Source: Mangrovimicrobium sp033283265
Lineage (GTDB): Bacteria; Pseudomonadota; Gammaproteobacteria; Pseudomonadales; Halieaceae
Direction of reading: 5' to 3'
DNA length: 64,000 nucleotides
Assembly: GCA_033283265.1 (NCBI GenBank)
Contig: JAWMQN010000003.1
Location: 434,001 to 498,000 of the forward strand
The notes under the pieces were generated by a model. The model ran no database searches, was not told where the DNA came from, and saw only the letters and a list, made by a program, of their open reading frames with translations. Below, in pieces: positions 1-9,252 of this stretch (position 1 is its first letter; every line of letters begins with the position of its first letter). A program made the translations under genes and the position numbers.

Positions 1-1205
1 TCGTAGCCGGCCTGGGTCGCGTCGAGCGCGCTCTTGGACGAGACGATGCTCTGCTTGCGCGCCGCCACCCGGGAGACGTCGCTCATCACTGTCATGTGCA
101 GGGAGCGGGTGGCACTCACGGTGTTGCGCATCAGGTTGATGCGGTTTTCCTGGGCGGCGATGTATTCCTGCGCGGCGCGACGGCGCTGTGCGCTGATGCC
201 GCCGCCGGCGAACAGGGGCATCTCGATGCGCAGCTCCCAGACGTCGCCTTCGGTGGCGTTGTAGGGCGAGGTGAGGAAGTTCGTCGCGGGCTCGATACTG
301 CGTGAGCCGTCGGTCTCGTTGTCGGAGTAGGCGTAGCTGCCGAAGATCGTCGGCGCATGTTCCGAGGTGCTGGCCTTGGAGGCCTGGTGCGCCGCCTCCT
401 CGGCGTAGCGCGCGGCCTGCAGGCTGAAATTGTTCTGCAGGGCGAAGTCGACCCAGGCGGCGCGGTCTGTCGGCTCGGGCGGGGTGATGCCGAAATCCTC
501 ACTGAGCAGCATCAGGCTGCTGTGGCTCTGCCCGGTGAGCACGGAGAGTTGTTCCAGGGCCACCGAAACGCTGTTCTCGTCGACGATACGGTTGACCTGG
601 GAGAGGTCGTAGGCAGCCTGTGCCTCATACACATCGGTGATGGCGATCAGGCCGACATCGAAACGCTGCTGGGTCTGCTCCAGCTGCCGTTCGAAGGCGC
701 GCTCCTGGGCCTTGGATGCCTCGAGGTTGTCCCGGGCGCGCAGGACGGCGAGGTAGGCCTCGACCACGCGCACGATCAGGTTCTGCTGGTTGCCGGCGAA
801 GGTCGCCTCGGCCTGCTGCGACAGCTGTTCCCCTTCGCGGAAGCCGAACCAGGCGGGCAGGTCGAAGAGTGGCTGGCTCAGGGACACCTGCCAGCCCTTG
901 GAAATCGTGTCGGTATTGGTGGTGCTGTCGACACTGACCACGCCGTTCGGGCTGAGCTGCAGGTTCTCCGAGTCCGTGTCGAGGTCGGAGCCCGAGCGGG
1001 AGTACTGTGCCCCCACCTGGGGCAACAGCCCGGAGAGGCCGAGATTCCTGGCTTCCCGGTTGGCGAGATAGCTCGCTTCCTGGGCCTTGAGCTCGGCGTC
1101 GTTTTCCAGTGCCAGCTCGTAGATGTCGAGCAGGGATTCGGCGTGCGCGGGCCAGGCGGCAATGGATACAGCCAGTGCCAGGAGGGCTAATCCGGTACGT
1201 TTCAT
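1..1205 (-). CDS. tolC: TolC-family outer-membrane efflux channel (3' end cut off)
   Basis: This is the outer-membrane channel-tunnel of tripartite efflux pumps and type I secretion. The reading frame starts with ATG at 1205 and runs off the left edge with about 401 residues present; family members have roughly 440-480, so only the C-terminal end is missing. The protein begins with an export signal ending in PAHA, followed by ESLLDIYELALENDAELKA, the typical TolC mature start. Near the edge it reads SALDATQAGY, the hallmark of the second repeat. No other stop interrupts the frame. It is transcribed divergently from the DUF1249-cpdA-parE block, the order seen in many Gammaproteobacteria, which supports orthology to E. 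coli tolC rather than a random outer-membrane factor. Confidence 0.93.
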   Translation of the reverse strand, partial: MKRTGLALLALAVSIAAWPAHAESLLDIYELALENDAELKAQEASYLANREARNLGLSGLLPQVGAQYSRSGSDLDTDSENLQLSPNGVVSVDSTTNTDTISKGWQVSLSQPLFDLPAWFGFREGEQLSQQAEATFAGNQQNLIVRVVEAYLAVLRARDNLEASKAQERAFERQLEQTQQRFDVGLIAITDVYEAQAAYDLSQVNRIVDENSVSVALEQLSVLTGQSHSSLMLLSEDFGITPPEPTDRAAWVDFALQNNFSLQAARYAEEAAHQASKASTSEHAPTIFGSYAYSDNETDGSRSIEPATNFLTSPYNATEGDVWELRIEMPLFAGGGISAQRRRAAQEYIAAQENRINLMRNTVSATRSLHMTVMSDVSRVAARKQSIVSSKSALDATQAGY

Positions 1206-1414
1206 TGGTACTCCTTAAATTTCCCGGGCGTGGGAAGAACCGCCTGGCGGCGCCAGAATGGGGTTCATGCCCGGGATTATAGTTGTGTGAACCGCGGCGC
1301 AAATTTGCCCGTAGCTCTGTTAATCATAAGTGTTACACTCATTCTGTGTCCACGTTATGAGAGTCCGGGCAGGTGTGGTCGCGGCATGCTGATGTCCGCC
1401 CTGGGGAGGCAGTC

Positions 1415-1858
1415 TTGCAGTACGCAAAACACAAACAGTCGGTGGTTAACCTGAGCGAGTTGCACGCGACCTGCGAGGCCAACTACGCCCGGTTGATGCG
1501 CCTGTTCCCCGACTATGAGTCCGCCAACCGGCGCGAGTTCCACCTCGGTGGCGCCCACGTCAGCCTCGAGGTCGTCGAGCGCTCCCGCTACACCACCATA
1601 TTCCGCCTGTACCAGAGCAACGGCAGCGAGCGCTGGCTGGGCAGCCTGCGCCTCGAGGTTCGCGCCTACCACGATGCCGGGATGCTGGAAGTGGGCAGTT
1701 TCCAGGCGCACCGGCAGGTGCAACCGCGCTACCGCTACCCCAATCCGCAGATGCACCAGCGGGATGAAAAATCCCAGCAGAACCGCTTTCTCGCCGACTG
1801 GCTTGAGCACTGCCTCGCCCAGGGGCGCAGTTCCCTCCCCCTGGGCCAGCGGGCCTGA
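1415..1858 (+). CDS. DUF1249 family protein (YqiB-like)
   Basis: This is a small cytoplasmic protein of unknown biochemical role, 147 residues from the chosen start. The C-terminal half carries the family signature YPNPQMHQRDEKSQQNRFLAD followed by WLEHCL, very close to E. coli YqiB, and RYTTIFRLYQ and YHDAGMLEV match upstream positions. I chose the TTG at 1415 because GGGGAGG lies 5-7 bases before it; a GTG at 1373 in the same frame would add 14 residues with no clear ribosome site. The gene precedes cpdA by 21 bases. In E. coli yqiB lies between nudF and cpdA; nudF is absent here. Function cannot be inferred from sequence. Confidence 0.85.
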   Translation: MQYAKHKQSVVNLSELHATCEANYARLMRLFPDYESANRREFHLGGAHVSLEVVERSRYTTIFRLYQSNGSERWLGSLRLEVRAYHDAGMLEVGSFQAHRQVQPRYRYPNPQMHQRDEKSQQNRFLADWLEHCLAQGRSSLPLGQRA

Positions 1859-1879
1859 GCGCGAAGCAAGCGCTTACTC

Positions 1880-2719
1880 ATGTCTCTCTTGATGACCAAG
1901 CCGCGCTGTATCACGCCCACTGGAGAAACCCTGCACCTGCTGCAGCTCACCGATACCCACCTCTGCGCCCAGCCGGGCGGTACGCTGCTCGGCATGGACA
2001 CCGACCGCTCCCTGCAGCTGGTGATCGAGCGGGCCCTGCGCGAGCGCTCGGCTGTCGACCTGGTGCTGGCCACCGGTGATTTGTCCGACCGTGGCGCGCT
2101 CTCCGCCTATCGGCGCCTGCAGGGCTACCTGCAGCGGATACCCGCCCCCTGTGCCTGGCTGCCGGGGAATCACGACAACCGGCAGGAAATGCGCACGGCG
2201 ATCGGTGACGGCGACGAGCTGTGCGGCGAAATTCGCATGGGCGCCTGGCAGATTCTCATGCTGGATTCCCAGCTGACCGGCGAGGTCCGCGGCAATATAG
2301 GCGAGGCCGAGCTGGAACGGCTTGCGGCCTGCCTCGAGCAGGGCGCGGCGGCGGGTTTGCACACACTGCTCTGCCTGCACCACCACCCGGTGTTGATCGA
2401 CAGCGCCTGGCTGGACCGGCAGATCGTCACCGATGCCGAGGCCCTGTGGCAGGTCATCGATGCCTTCCCCAATGTGCGCGGCGTGCTCTGGGGCCATGTG
2501 CACCAGGAGATCGATGCCTGGCGCGGGCCGGTAAAACTGCTCGCCTCCCCCTCGACCTGCGTCCAGTTCGCCCCGGGCAGCGTCGAGTTCAAGGCCGACG
2601 ACAGCCCGCCGGGCTACCGCTGGCTGGAATTGTCCCCGGACGGCACTATCCACAGCGGGGTTTCGCGGGTCACCGATGCCAGCTTCGTGGTGGATCTCGA
2701 GTCCGACGGTTACGAATAG
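1880..2719 (+). CDS. cpdA: 3',5'-cyclic-AMP phosphodiesterase CpdA
   Basis: This cytoplasmic metallophosphoesterase hydrolyses cAMP to AMP and so lowers CRP/Vfr signalling. It has 279 residues, about the same as E. coli CpdA (275). The dinuclear metal motifs are all present and in order: D25-x-H27, GD67, GNH98D, HHH at 167-169, and GH206VH208. The start ATG follows the DUF1249 stop by 21 bases, so the two are probably co-transcribed. The next gene, parE, begins 121 bases downstream; yqiA, which sits between cpdA and parE in enterics, is missing. Confidence 0.95.
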   Translation: MSLLMTKPRCITPTGETLHLLQLTDTHLCAQPGGTLLGMDTDRSLQLVIERALRERSAVDLVLATGDLSDRGALSAYRRLQGYLQRIPAPCAWLPGNHDNRQEMRTAIGDGDELCGEIRMGAWQILMLDSQLTGEVRGNIGEAELERLAACLEQGAAAGLHTLLCLHHHPVLIDSAWLDRQIVTDAEALWQVIDAFPNVRGVLWGHVHQEIDAWRGPVKLLASPSTCVQFAPGSVEFKADDSPPGYRWLELSPDGTIHSGVSRVTDASFVVDLESDGYE

Positions 2720-2840
2720 CCTGTGCACTGCGCGGCGCAGGCCGCAGATTAAACCCGACATTGGCACGCAATGAGGTGAGTTTCCCCCACCCTCATGTAC
2801 AATGCGCGGGAGCGTTACCCACTTCTATAACCGAGCCTGA

Positions 2841-4727
2841 ATGAGCCAGTACACCGCTGAAGATATCGAGGTATTGACCGGCCTCGAGCCCGTGCGCAAG
2901 CGCCCGGGCATGTACACCGATACCACTCGCCCCAACCACCTCGCCCAGGAGGTCATCGACAACAGCGTCGACGAGGCCCTCGCCGGCCACGCTGACCAGA
3001 TCGACGTCACCCTGCACGGGGACGGTTCGTTGACGGTGACGGACAACGGCCGCGGCATGCCGGTGGATATTCACCCGGAACAGGGCAAGCCGGGAGTGGA
3101 GGTGATCCTTTCCACCCTGCACGCCGGGGGCAAGTTCTCGAGCAAGAACTACCAGTTCAGCGGCGGTCTGCACGGCGTGGGCGTCTCGGTGGTGAATGCC
3201 CTTTCCAGCGACCTGACGGTGACCATCCGCCGCGACGGCGGTGTCCATCGCATCCGTTTCTCCGGCGGCGATAAAACCTCCGACCTGGAGCTCATCGACA
3301 CCTGCGGCAAGCGCAACACCGGCACCACGGTCAAATTCACCCCCGACCCGAAGTACTTCGACTCGGTGAATTTTTCCGTGCCGCGCCTGGTGCATCTGCT
3401 GCGGGCCAAGGCGGTACTCTGCCCCGGCCTGCGGGTGAAGTTTACCGACGAGAAAAAGAACGAGAGCGAGGAGTGGTACTACGAGGACGGCCTCAGCGAT
3501 TACCTCTCCGACGCCACCATCGATTACCCGGTGGTGCCGGAGCAGCCCTTTACCGGCAGCTTCAGCGGCTCCAGCGAGGGTGTCGACTGGGCGGTGCAGT
3601 GGCTGCCCGAGGGCGGCGAGGTCACCGCGGAATCCTATGTGAACCTCATTCCCACCCCGCAGGGCGGCACCCATGTCAACGGTCTGCGCACCGGTCTGCT
3701 CGACGCCATGCGCGAGTTCTGCGAGCTGCGCAGCCTGCTGCCGCGGGGCGTGAAGCTGACCCCGGACGACATCTGGGACCGCTGCGCCTACGTGCTCTCC
3801 TCCAAGCTCGAGGACCCGCAGTTCTCCGGCCAGACCAAGGAGCGGCTGTCCTCCCGCGAGGCGGCGGCTTTCGTCTCCGGGGTGGCCAAGGACGCTTTCA
3901 GCCTGTGGCTGAACCAGCACACGGTGGAGGCGGAGAAAATCGCCGAGCTGTGCATCAACAACGCCCAGAGCCGCCTGCGCAGCGCCAAGAAAGTGGTGCG
4001 GAAAAAAGTCTCCGCCGGCCCCGCACTGCCCGGCAAGCTTGCCGACTGCTCGGGTGAAGACCCGGCGCGCTCGGAACTGTTCCTGGTCGAGGGTGACTCC
4101 GCCGGCGGCAGCGCCAAGCAGGCGCGGGACCGCGAGTTCCAGGCCATCCTGCCCCTGCGCGGCAAGATCCTGAATACCTGGGAGGTGGACTCCCAGGAAA
4201 TCCTCGCCTCCCAGGAGGTGCACAATATTTCCGTCGCCCTGGGCATCGACCCGGTCAGTGACGACCTCTCCGGCCTGCGCTACGGCAAGGTCTGCATCCT
4301 CGCCGACGCCGACTCGGACGGCCTGCACATCGCCACCCTGATCTGCGCGCTCTTCGTGCGCCATTTCCCCGCCCTGGTCGCCGCTGGCCACGTCTACGTG
4401 GCGATGCCACCGCTGTACCGGGTCGATGTGGGCAAGGAGGTCTACTACGCCCTCGACGAGGCGGAGAAACAGGGTGTGCTCGACCGCATCGAGGCGGAGA
4501 AAATCCGCGGCAAGGTCAATGTGCAGCGTTTCAAGGGGCTCGGTGAGATGAACCCCCTGCAGCTGCGCGAAACCACCATGGACCCGGACACCCGCCGCCT
4601 GGTGCGCCTGGTGCAGGACGCCGGCGACGGCACTCACAACATGCTCGACATGCTGCTGGCGAAAAAACGCTCCGGCGACCGCAAGACCTGGCTGGAGAGC
4701 AAGGGCGATCTCGCCGAGGTCGTCTAG
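2841..4727 (+). CDS. parE: DNA topoisomerase IV subunit B
   Basis: This is the ATPase subunit of topoisomerase IV, which decatenates daughter chromosomes with ParC. At 628 residues it matches E. coli ParE (630) and lacks the long insert of GyrB. The GHKL ATPase motifs are visible: EVIDNSVDEALAG near residue 37-49, TDNGRGMP at 67-74 and the GGLHGVGVSVVNALS lid at 108-122. The TOPRIM half has LVEGDSAGGSAKQARD near 415 and the metal triad in ILADADSDG near 490. It ends with the ParE-type tail after the conserved RFKGLGEMNP motif. parC is not in the window. Confidence 0.97.
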   Translation: MSQYTAEDIEVLTGLEPVRKRPGMYTDTTRPNHLAQEVIDNSVDEALAGHADQIDVTLHGDGSLTVTDNGRGMPVDIHPEQGKPGVEVILSTLHAGGKFSSKNYQFSGGLHGVGVSVVNALSSDLTVTIRRDGGVHRIRFSGGDKTSDLELIDTCGKRNTGTTVKFTPDPKYFDSVNFSVPRLVHLLRAKAVLCPGLRVKFTDEKKNESEEWYYEDGLSDYLSDATIDYPVVPEQPFTGSFSGSSEGVDWAVQWLPEGGEVTAESYVNLIPTPQGGTHVNGLRTGLLDAMREFCELRSLLPRGVKLTPDDIWDRCAYVLSSKLEDPQFSGQTKERLSSREAAAFVSGVAKDAFSLWLNQHTVEAEKIAELCINNAQSRLRSAKKVVRKKVSAGPALPGKLADCSGEDPARSELFLVEGDSAGGSAKQARDREFQAILPLRGKILNTWEVDSQEILASQEVHNISVALGIDPVSDDLSGLRYGKVCILADADSDGLHIATLICALFVRHFPALVAAGHVYVAMPPLYRVDVGKEVYYALDEAEKQGVLDRIEAEKIRGKVNVQRFKGLGEMNPLQLRETTMDPDTRRLVRLVQDAGDGTHNMLDMLLAKKRSGDRKTWLESKGDLAEVV

Positions 4728-4854
4728 GCTGCAGACCGCCTCCGGGTGCACGCCAGCCGGAGGTGTGGCTTGTTGCTGCCGGTCTGCTCCCAACCGAATA
4801 AAACGCAAGCCTGCAGGCCGTCTATACTCGATCAACACTCAAGGGAGATAAAAC

Positions 4855-5439
4855 ATGTTGAGAAAACTGGCTCTTGCTACTGCCTTCACCACGCTGTCCC
4901 TGCCCGCCCTGGCGCAATGGGAACTGGATAGCGCCCACTCCAGCCTCTACTTCGTCTCGATCAAGAACGACAGTATTGCCGAGACCCATCACTTCGACAG
5001 TCTGGTTGGTTACGTCGGGCAGGACGGCCAGGTCTCGCTGACGATCGATCTCAACAGCGTAAATACCTCCATCGAGGTGCGCGACGGGCGGATGAAGGAA
5101 ATGCTCTTCGATACCGCGAACTTCCCTACCGCCAGCGTTGTCGCGGCGGTCGATCCGGCGATTCTGGCCGAGGTCGCCAAAGGCGCCACCATCGCCACCG
5201 AGGTGCCGGTGAAGCTCTCCCTACACGGCATCGACAAGGAGTTGAGCGTCCCGGTGACCATCTTCAGCGACGGCTCCAGTATGCGGGTGATGACGCCGCA
5301 TCCGGTGCTGGTGCGAGCCGATGACTACGGCCTCGTCGACGGCATCAATGCGCTGCGAGAGGTGGCTGGCCTGAATGCCATCAGCACGGCGGTACCGGTC
5401 AGCTTCAGCCTTTCCTTCAAGGGCGCCGCTGAAGACTAG
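4855..5439 (+). CDS. YceI-family periplasmic lipid/isoprenoid-binding protein
   Basis: This is a secreted protein of 194 residues with a classical signal peptide (charged start, hydrophobic core, cleavage after LPALA) followed directly by WELDSAHSSLYFVSIKN, the usual YceI opening. YceI proteins fold as a lipocalin-like barrel that binds polyisoprenoid chains, often ubiquinone precursors. The SLTIDLNSVNT and LSLHGIDKELSVPVT segments fit the family, and the length is typical. A strong ribosome site, AAGGGAG, lies about 8 bases before the ATG, and a TATACT box at 4823-4828 may be its -10 element. It ends at a bidirectional terminator. The precise ligand is not predictable. Confidence 0.88.
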   Translation: MLRKLALATAFTTLSLPALAQWELDSAHSSLYFVSIKNDSIAETHHFDSLVGYVGQDGQVSLTIDLNSVNTSIEVRDGRMKEMLFDTANFPTASVVAAVDPAILAEVAKGATIATEVPVKLSLHGIDKELSVPVTIFSDGSSMRVMTPHPVLVRADDYGLVDGINALREVAGLNAISTAVPVSFSLSFKGAAED

Positions 5440-5492
5440 GCCCGGCGCTTTCCGCGCCGCGCTACCCCCCTGTCCGGATTTCCCCCGGGCAT

Positions 5493-5525
5493 AAAAAAAC
5501 CCGGCTCAATGAGCCGGGTTTTTCG
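5493..5525. terminator. Bidirectional intrinsic terminator
   Basis: An 8-bp GC-rich stem, CCCGGCTC (5500-5507) and GAGCCGGG (5511-5518), with an AAT loop, is flanked by seven A on the left and a T run on the right. It therefore works as an intrinsic terminator for the YceI gene on the plus strand and for the convergent TonB-dependent receptor on the minus strand. Confidence 0.9.
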
Positions 5526-5546
5526 TTTGCGCTTACTGGACCCGCT

Positions 5547-8303
5547 TTAGAAGGCGTATGAGGCCTGCAGGTAGTAAGTGCGGCCGAAGCCGTCGGTGTA
5601 GCGGGGATCCCAGCCGACCTGGTGGCCGGCGCCGCTGGTGCGCAGGGACAGGTGAGGCTCTTTGTCCGCCAGGTTGCGTACGCCGAAGGTCAGGCCGAGG
5701 CTGTCGTTCAGGGTCATCCAACGCAGCTGGTAGTCAGCTGTGGTGTAGGAGGGAATCTCCAGCTGGACAGTGGTGTCCGGACCCTGACCCAGCGGTACAC
5801 CGGTACCGGTAACTTCCACAGTCTGTGCCTGATCGTCGTAGCCCGACTTGTAGTTCATGAACAGGGTGTGGGTGAAGTTGCCGTGGTACAGGGTCGCCGA
5901 GAAGTTGGCGATGTTGCGGAACACGACTTCGTCGTCGGCGCCGAAGCGGCCCAGGCTGCTGCCGTAGAGGGAGCTGTCGGAATCGATGACGTAGGTGCCG
6001 CGGAAGCCCAGGTCGAGCTGACCCCAACCCAGTTCAAAGCCCTGGTTGATGGAGTAGTCGATACCGGAGGTTTCCTTGGTGGCCACGTTCACGGCCGCCT
6101 GGATGATCGCCAGTTCTTCCTTGCCAGTTGCCTGGTTGGTCTTGGTGGTGAACAGGCCCAGGGCGTCAGCGGCAGCGGGGTTGTTGAAGATCTGCTGCTC
6201 GGTGATGCGGTCAACCTGGTCGTCGATCTGGATGTTCCAGTAGTCGACGGTCATGTCGAAGCTGTCCCAGGGGGTCAGCACCACACCCAGGGTGTACTGC
6301 TCTGAGGTTTCGAAGCTCAGCAGGCCGGAACCCTGGCGGTAGACGTTGTACTGGTTCTCACCAGCTTTACACCAGCTGACACGGGGGTCAGACGCGCCGA
6401 AGGGGCAGTCGTAGGTGCCGGAGGTCACACCGAACTCGGATTGCGGTTCGCCGATTTCACGCATGGAGGGCGCCTTGAAGCCGGTGCCGAAAGAACCGCG
6501 GAAGGCGATTGCGTCGGTAACGTTCCACAGGCCGCTGATCTTGTAGGTGGTGTCGCTGTCACCGGAGTCGATGTCGCCACTGCCGTTCAGCTTGTCGGAG
6601 GTTGCACCGACGTCGTCGTAACGTACGGAAGCGCTCAGCTCGAGGTTGTCGAGAACCGGGAACAGGGTTTCAACGAACAGGCCCCACTGGTCGCGTTCCA
6701 GCTCGTAGGCGGTGTCCTTGGACAGGAACAGCAGCTCTTCGTTGGCGTTGGCCGAGGCGATGGTGCGCTCGTAGTTGTTGGTACGCCAGTCGAAACCGGC
6801 TGCCACAGTCATGGCGCCGCCGGACATGTCGAACAGCGGCATTGCAGCGTTACCTTCGAGCATGGTCTGGGTGTTTTCAACGTTGTCCCAGGGGCCGTGG
6901 TAGATAGCGGGAGCCAGCGCGGCCTTGTCTTCGGGGCCGAACTCGTCCTGGCTGGCGAAGATGTTGATCGCGCCGGAAGTGGCCAGGTCAACGAACTCGT
7001 CCAGCAGCAGCCAGCCGGTGGGGTAGTTCTGCTCGATTTCGGTGGTGGCGTGGGTCGCCGCCAGGCTGTAGTCGATCTCGCCGACGTTGCCCTGGACACC
7101 GAAAGTGAAGTTGTAGGAGTCGATCAGGTACTCGGTGGTACGGCCGTCGGCGGGCAGGGCGCGCCAGGTGCCGGTGACTTCACCCACCTGGGCCAGTTCT
7201 TCGGCGCTCAGGTAGGGCAGGACGTAATCCTGGACCAGGTCGGAATCCAGCGGCAGGGGGATCTCGCCGGTGGGGTAAGGCGCGATGCGGTTGGTGGTTT
7301 CGAACTGGGAAACCATCGCGGTGGCGAAACCGGTCAGGTTGTCGGTGAACTTCATCTTGCCGTTCAGGTACAGGGTGTCGCGCTCGTGTTCCGGGAGGAT
7401 TTCCACGGTCGAGGCGTAGTCGAAGCGACAGCTGTTACCGCTGGGGGTGGTTTGCTGGGCGCAGCTACCGTTGGCCATGCGGTTCGGGTTGAAGACGGTG
7501 ATCAGCTTGTCGTAATCGGCGGTGTAAACGTAGGCGTTGCCGGGGATGGAGTTCGAGGAGGAGTTCTCGAAGTACAGTGACTGGCCGCCGTCGCTGAAGT
7601 TGATGAAGCCGGACTTGGCGAAGTCGCGGTCGGCTGCCGCCAGCGGGTCCTGCTCTTCGTGACTGTAGGTTGCCACCAGGCTGAAACCGTCTTCCTCGAG
7701 GCTGCCGAAGCCGGTGACCACGTCGAATACGAAGCTCTCGCCGCCGTCTTCCGCGGGCTGGTTGCCGCGCACGCTGATGGTGGTTTCCTCGACTTCGTCC
7801 TTGAGGATGAAGTTCACCACACCGGCAATCGCATCGGAGCCGTACAGTGCAGACGCGCCGTCGGTCAGGATTTCAACACGCTCGACAGCGGCCATGGGAA
7901 TGTTGTTCAGGTCGATTTGCGAGCCGGAATCGGCCGGCGCCATACGACGGCCGTTGAGCAGGCTCAGGGTGTACTGGCTGCCGAGGCCGCGCAGGTTGGC
8001 GGTACGCAGGCCGCCACCGCCACCACCGACGGAGTCGGAGGGCGTGGTGAAGTTCTGCATGGCGGGAACTTTGGTCATCAGTTCGCCGGCGTTGACCACG
8101 CCGATACGGCTGATCTGGTCGGCGCCGATCACCTGGACGGGCAGTGCATTGTCCAGGTCATTGCGCTTGATGAGAGAACCGGTTACTACGACTTCTTCGA
8201 TGGTTTCCGGCGTCTGGGCCAGAGCGTTTGAGGAGAGGACTGACGCGGCGGACAGCCCGATGGCGGTTGAAACCGCCAGGGTGAGACGATTTTTTCTCAA
8301 CAT
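5547..8303 (-). CDS. TonB-dependent outer-membrane receptor 1
   Basis: This is a large outer-membrane active transporter of 918 residues energised by TonB-ExbB-ExbD; the substrate is unknown. From the ATG at 8303 the protein opens with MLRKNRLTLAVSTAIGLS, a signal peptide ending ALAQ, then a TonB box/plug start TIEEVVVTGSLI, a plug domain (conserved ATLRGLGSQYTLSLLNGRR type, around residues 100-140, and YGSDAIAGVVNFILK), and a 22-strand barrel ending in the aromatic QASYAF. An ATG further upstream would add 32 residues before the signal peptide and is rejected. No STN domain is present, so it is not a FecA-type signalling receptor. The leader contains a stem-loop shared with receptor 2. Confidence 0.93.
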   Translation of the reverse strand: MLRKNRLTLAVSTAIGLSAASVLSSNALAQTPETIEEVVVTGSLIKRNDLDNALPVQVIGADQISRIGVVNAGELMTKVPAMQNFTTPSDSVGGGGGGLRTANLRGLGSQYTLSLLNGRRMAPADSGSQIDLNNIPMAAVERVEILTDGASALYGSDAIAGVVNFILKDEVEETTISVRGNQPAEDGGESFVFDVVTGFGSLEEDGFSLVATYSHEEQDPLAAADRDFAKSGFINFSDGGQSLYFENSSSNSIPGNAYVYTADYDKLITVFNPNRMANGSCAQQTTPSGNSCRFDYASTVEILPEHERDTLYLNGKMKFTDNLTGFATAMVSQFETTNRIAPYPTGEIPLPLDSDLVQDYVLPYLSAEELAQVGEVTGTWRALPADGRTTEYLIDSYNFTFGVQGNVGEIDYSLAATHATTEIEQNYPTGWLLLDEFVDLATSGAINIFASQDEFGPEDKAALAPAIYHGPWDNVENTQTMLEGNAAMPLFDMSGGAMTVAAGFDWRTNNYERTIASANANEELLFLSKDTAYELERDQWGLFVETLFPVLDNLELSASVRYDDVGATSDKLNGSGDIDSGDSDTTYKISGLWNVTDAIAFRGSFGTGFKAPSMREIGEPQSEFGVTSGTYDCPFGASDPRVSWCKAGENQYNVYRQGSGLLSFETSEQYTLGVVLTPWDSFDMTVDYWNIQIDDQVDRITEQQIFNNPAAADALGLFTTKTNQATGKEELAIIQAAVNVATKETSGIDYSINQGFELGWGQLDLGFRGTYVIDSDSSLYGSSLGRFGADDEVVFRNIANFSATLYHGNFTHTLFMNYKSGYDDQAQTVEVTGTGVPLGQGPDTTVQLEIPSYTTADYQLRWMTLNDSLGLTFGVRNLADKEPHLSLRTSGAGHQVGWDPRYTDGFGRTYYLQASYAF

Positions 8304-8340
8304 AGAAAACAACCCCTGTTGTGTATTCGTGAGTTGTGAT

Positions 8341-8358
8341 GTGGCTGCGGATAGCCAC
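8341..8358 (-). promoter_or_regulatory. Conserved leader stem-loop upstream of receptor 1
   Basis: Read on the coding (minus) strand this is GTGGCTATCCGCAGCCAC, a perfect 6-bp inverted repeat (GTGGCT/AGCCAC) with a 6-base loop, ending 38 bases before the start codon. The same 18-mer with one change occurs at 13376-13393, 42 bases before receptor 2. It could be an operator or an mRNA leader structure; the sequence alone does not decide. Confidence 0.6.
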
Positions 8359-8535
8359 GTTACACATTTGTTAAACGAGGGAATCCGGATCAGCCTCAAA
8401 GATCAGCCGAAAAATGTGAAATATTTACATTTCTGGGTGGGAACTACTGCTATGAGGGGCCCGTGGCAACAGGAAGTCGCCTCTTTGGGGGCGCCAGCGC
8501 GGCCCGCTGCGCGATGTTAGCGCGAAGTGGTCGGC

Positions 8536-9126
8536 TCAGTTGCCGCCAAGGAACTTCTGTACGCCTTCGAAGAACATCTGCACGGAGATGATCACCAGGA
8601 TCATCCCCATCAGGCGCTCCACCGCTGTCAGGCCGCGGTCGCCGAGGGTGCGCAACAGCAGGGGCGCGGACATCAGCATCACCGCCGCCGCGGCCCAGGC
8701 CCCGACCAGCGCCAGGGTCCAGTCGAGCATGCGCCCGGGATTGGAGGTGACCAGCAGCATCGACACGGCGAGAGCCGAGGGGCCCGCCACCATCGGTATG
8801 GCCAGGGGGACGATGAAGGGCTCCCCTTCCGGCATCTGGCCCATGATGCCGTGGGGCGAGGGGAAGATCATGCGCAGGGCTATGAGGAACAGGATGATCG
8901 CCCCGGCGATGCTGATGGACTCCTGGCGCAGCCCGAGCAACTCCAGCAGGTTGCTGCCGCCCCAGAGGAAAATAAGCAGTACCACCAGGGCAATGAGCAG
9001 TTCCCGGGCCAGTACTTTCTGTCGTCGGGCCGGGTCGACATCTTTCAGGACGGCAAGGAATACCGGCACGTTCCCCAGCGGGTCCATGACGAACAGCAGC
9101 GTTATAAAAGCCGAAAGGATGTCCAT
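8536..9126 (-). CDS. MarC/YhgN-family inner-membrane protein
   Basis: This is a multi-pass inner-membrane protein of 196 residues and unknown transport role. It follows E. coli YhgN (197 residues) closely: FVMDPLGNVPVFLAVLK at the start, ARELLIALVVLLIFLWGG, SIAGAIILFLIALRMIFP, and GEPFIVPLAIPMVAGPSA in the middle, then RLMGMILVIISVQMFFEG at the end. About six hydrophobic segments are visible. The MarC family was once linked to antibiotic resistance but that link was not upheld for MarC itself. It sits alone between receptor 1 and the divergent lipoprotein gene; no operon partner is evident. Confidence 0.9.
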   Translation of the reverse strand: MDILSAFITLLFVMDPLGNVPVFLAVLKDVDPARRQKVLARELLIALVVLLIFLWGGSNLLELLGLRQESISIAGAIILFLIALRMIFPSPHGIMGQMPEGEPFIVPLAIPMVAGPSALAVSMLLVTSNPGRMLDWTLALVGAWAAAAVMLMSAPLLLRTLGDRGLTAVERLMGMILVIISVQMFFEGVQKFLGGN

Positions 9127-9252
9127 AGCTCCACCAGTTTAGAGCAGGAAGTGCACTGGAAGTGAGTTTTATATGCCCGATGGCTTTTTGCGCCCGGCTG
9201 GTACACGTGCCAGTATTCCTGATGACGGTAAACAGCCCACGGAGAAGCAAGC

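Noticed and set aside
357..1190. 277-residue open frame opposite tolC
   Set aside because: The minus-strand frame is a recognisable TolC with signal peptide; the plus-strand frame is low-complexity shadow.
2793..4838. 681-residue open frame on the strand opposite parE
   Set aside because: It is a shadow of parE: GC-rich codon bias keeps the antisense frame open and it has no domain or ribosome site.
5622..7580. Long plus-strand frames across receptor 1
   Set aside because: They are Gly/Val-rich antisense shadows of a receptor with clear plug and barrel motifs.
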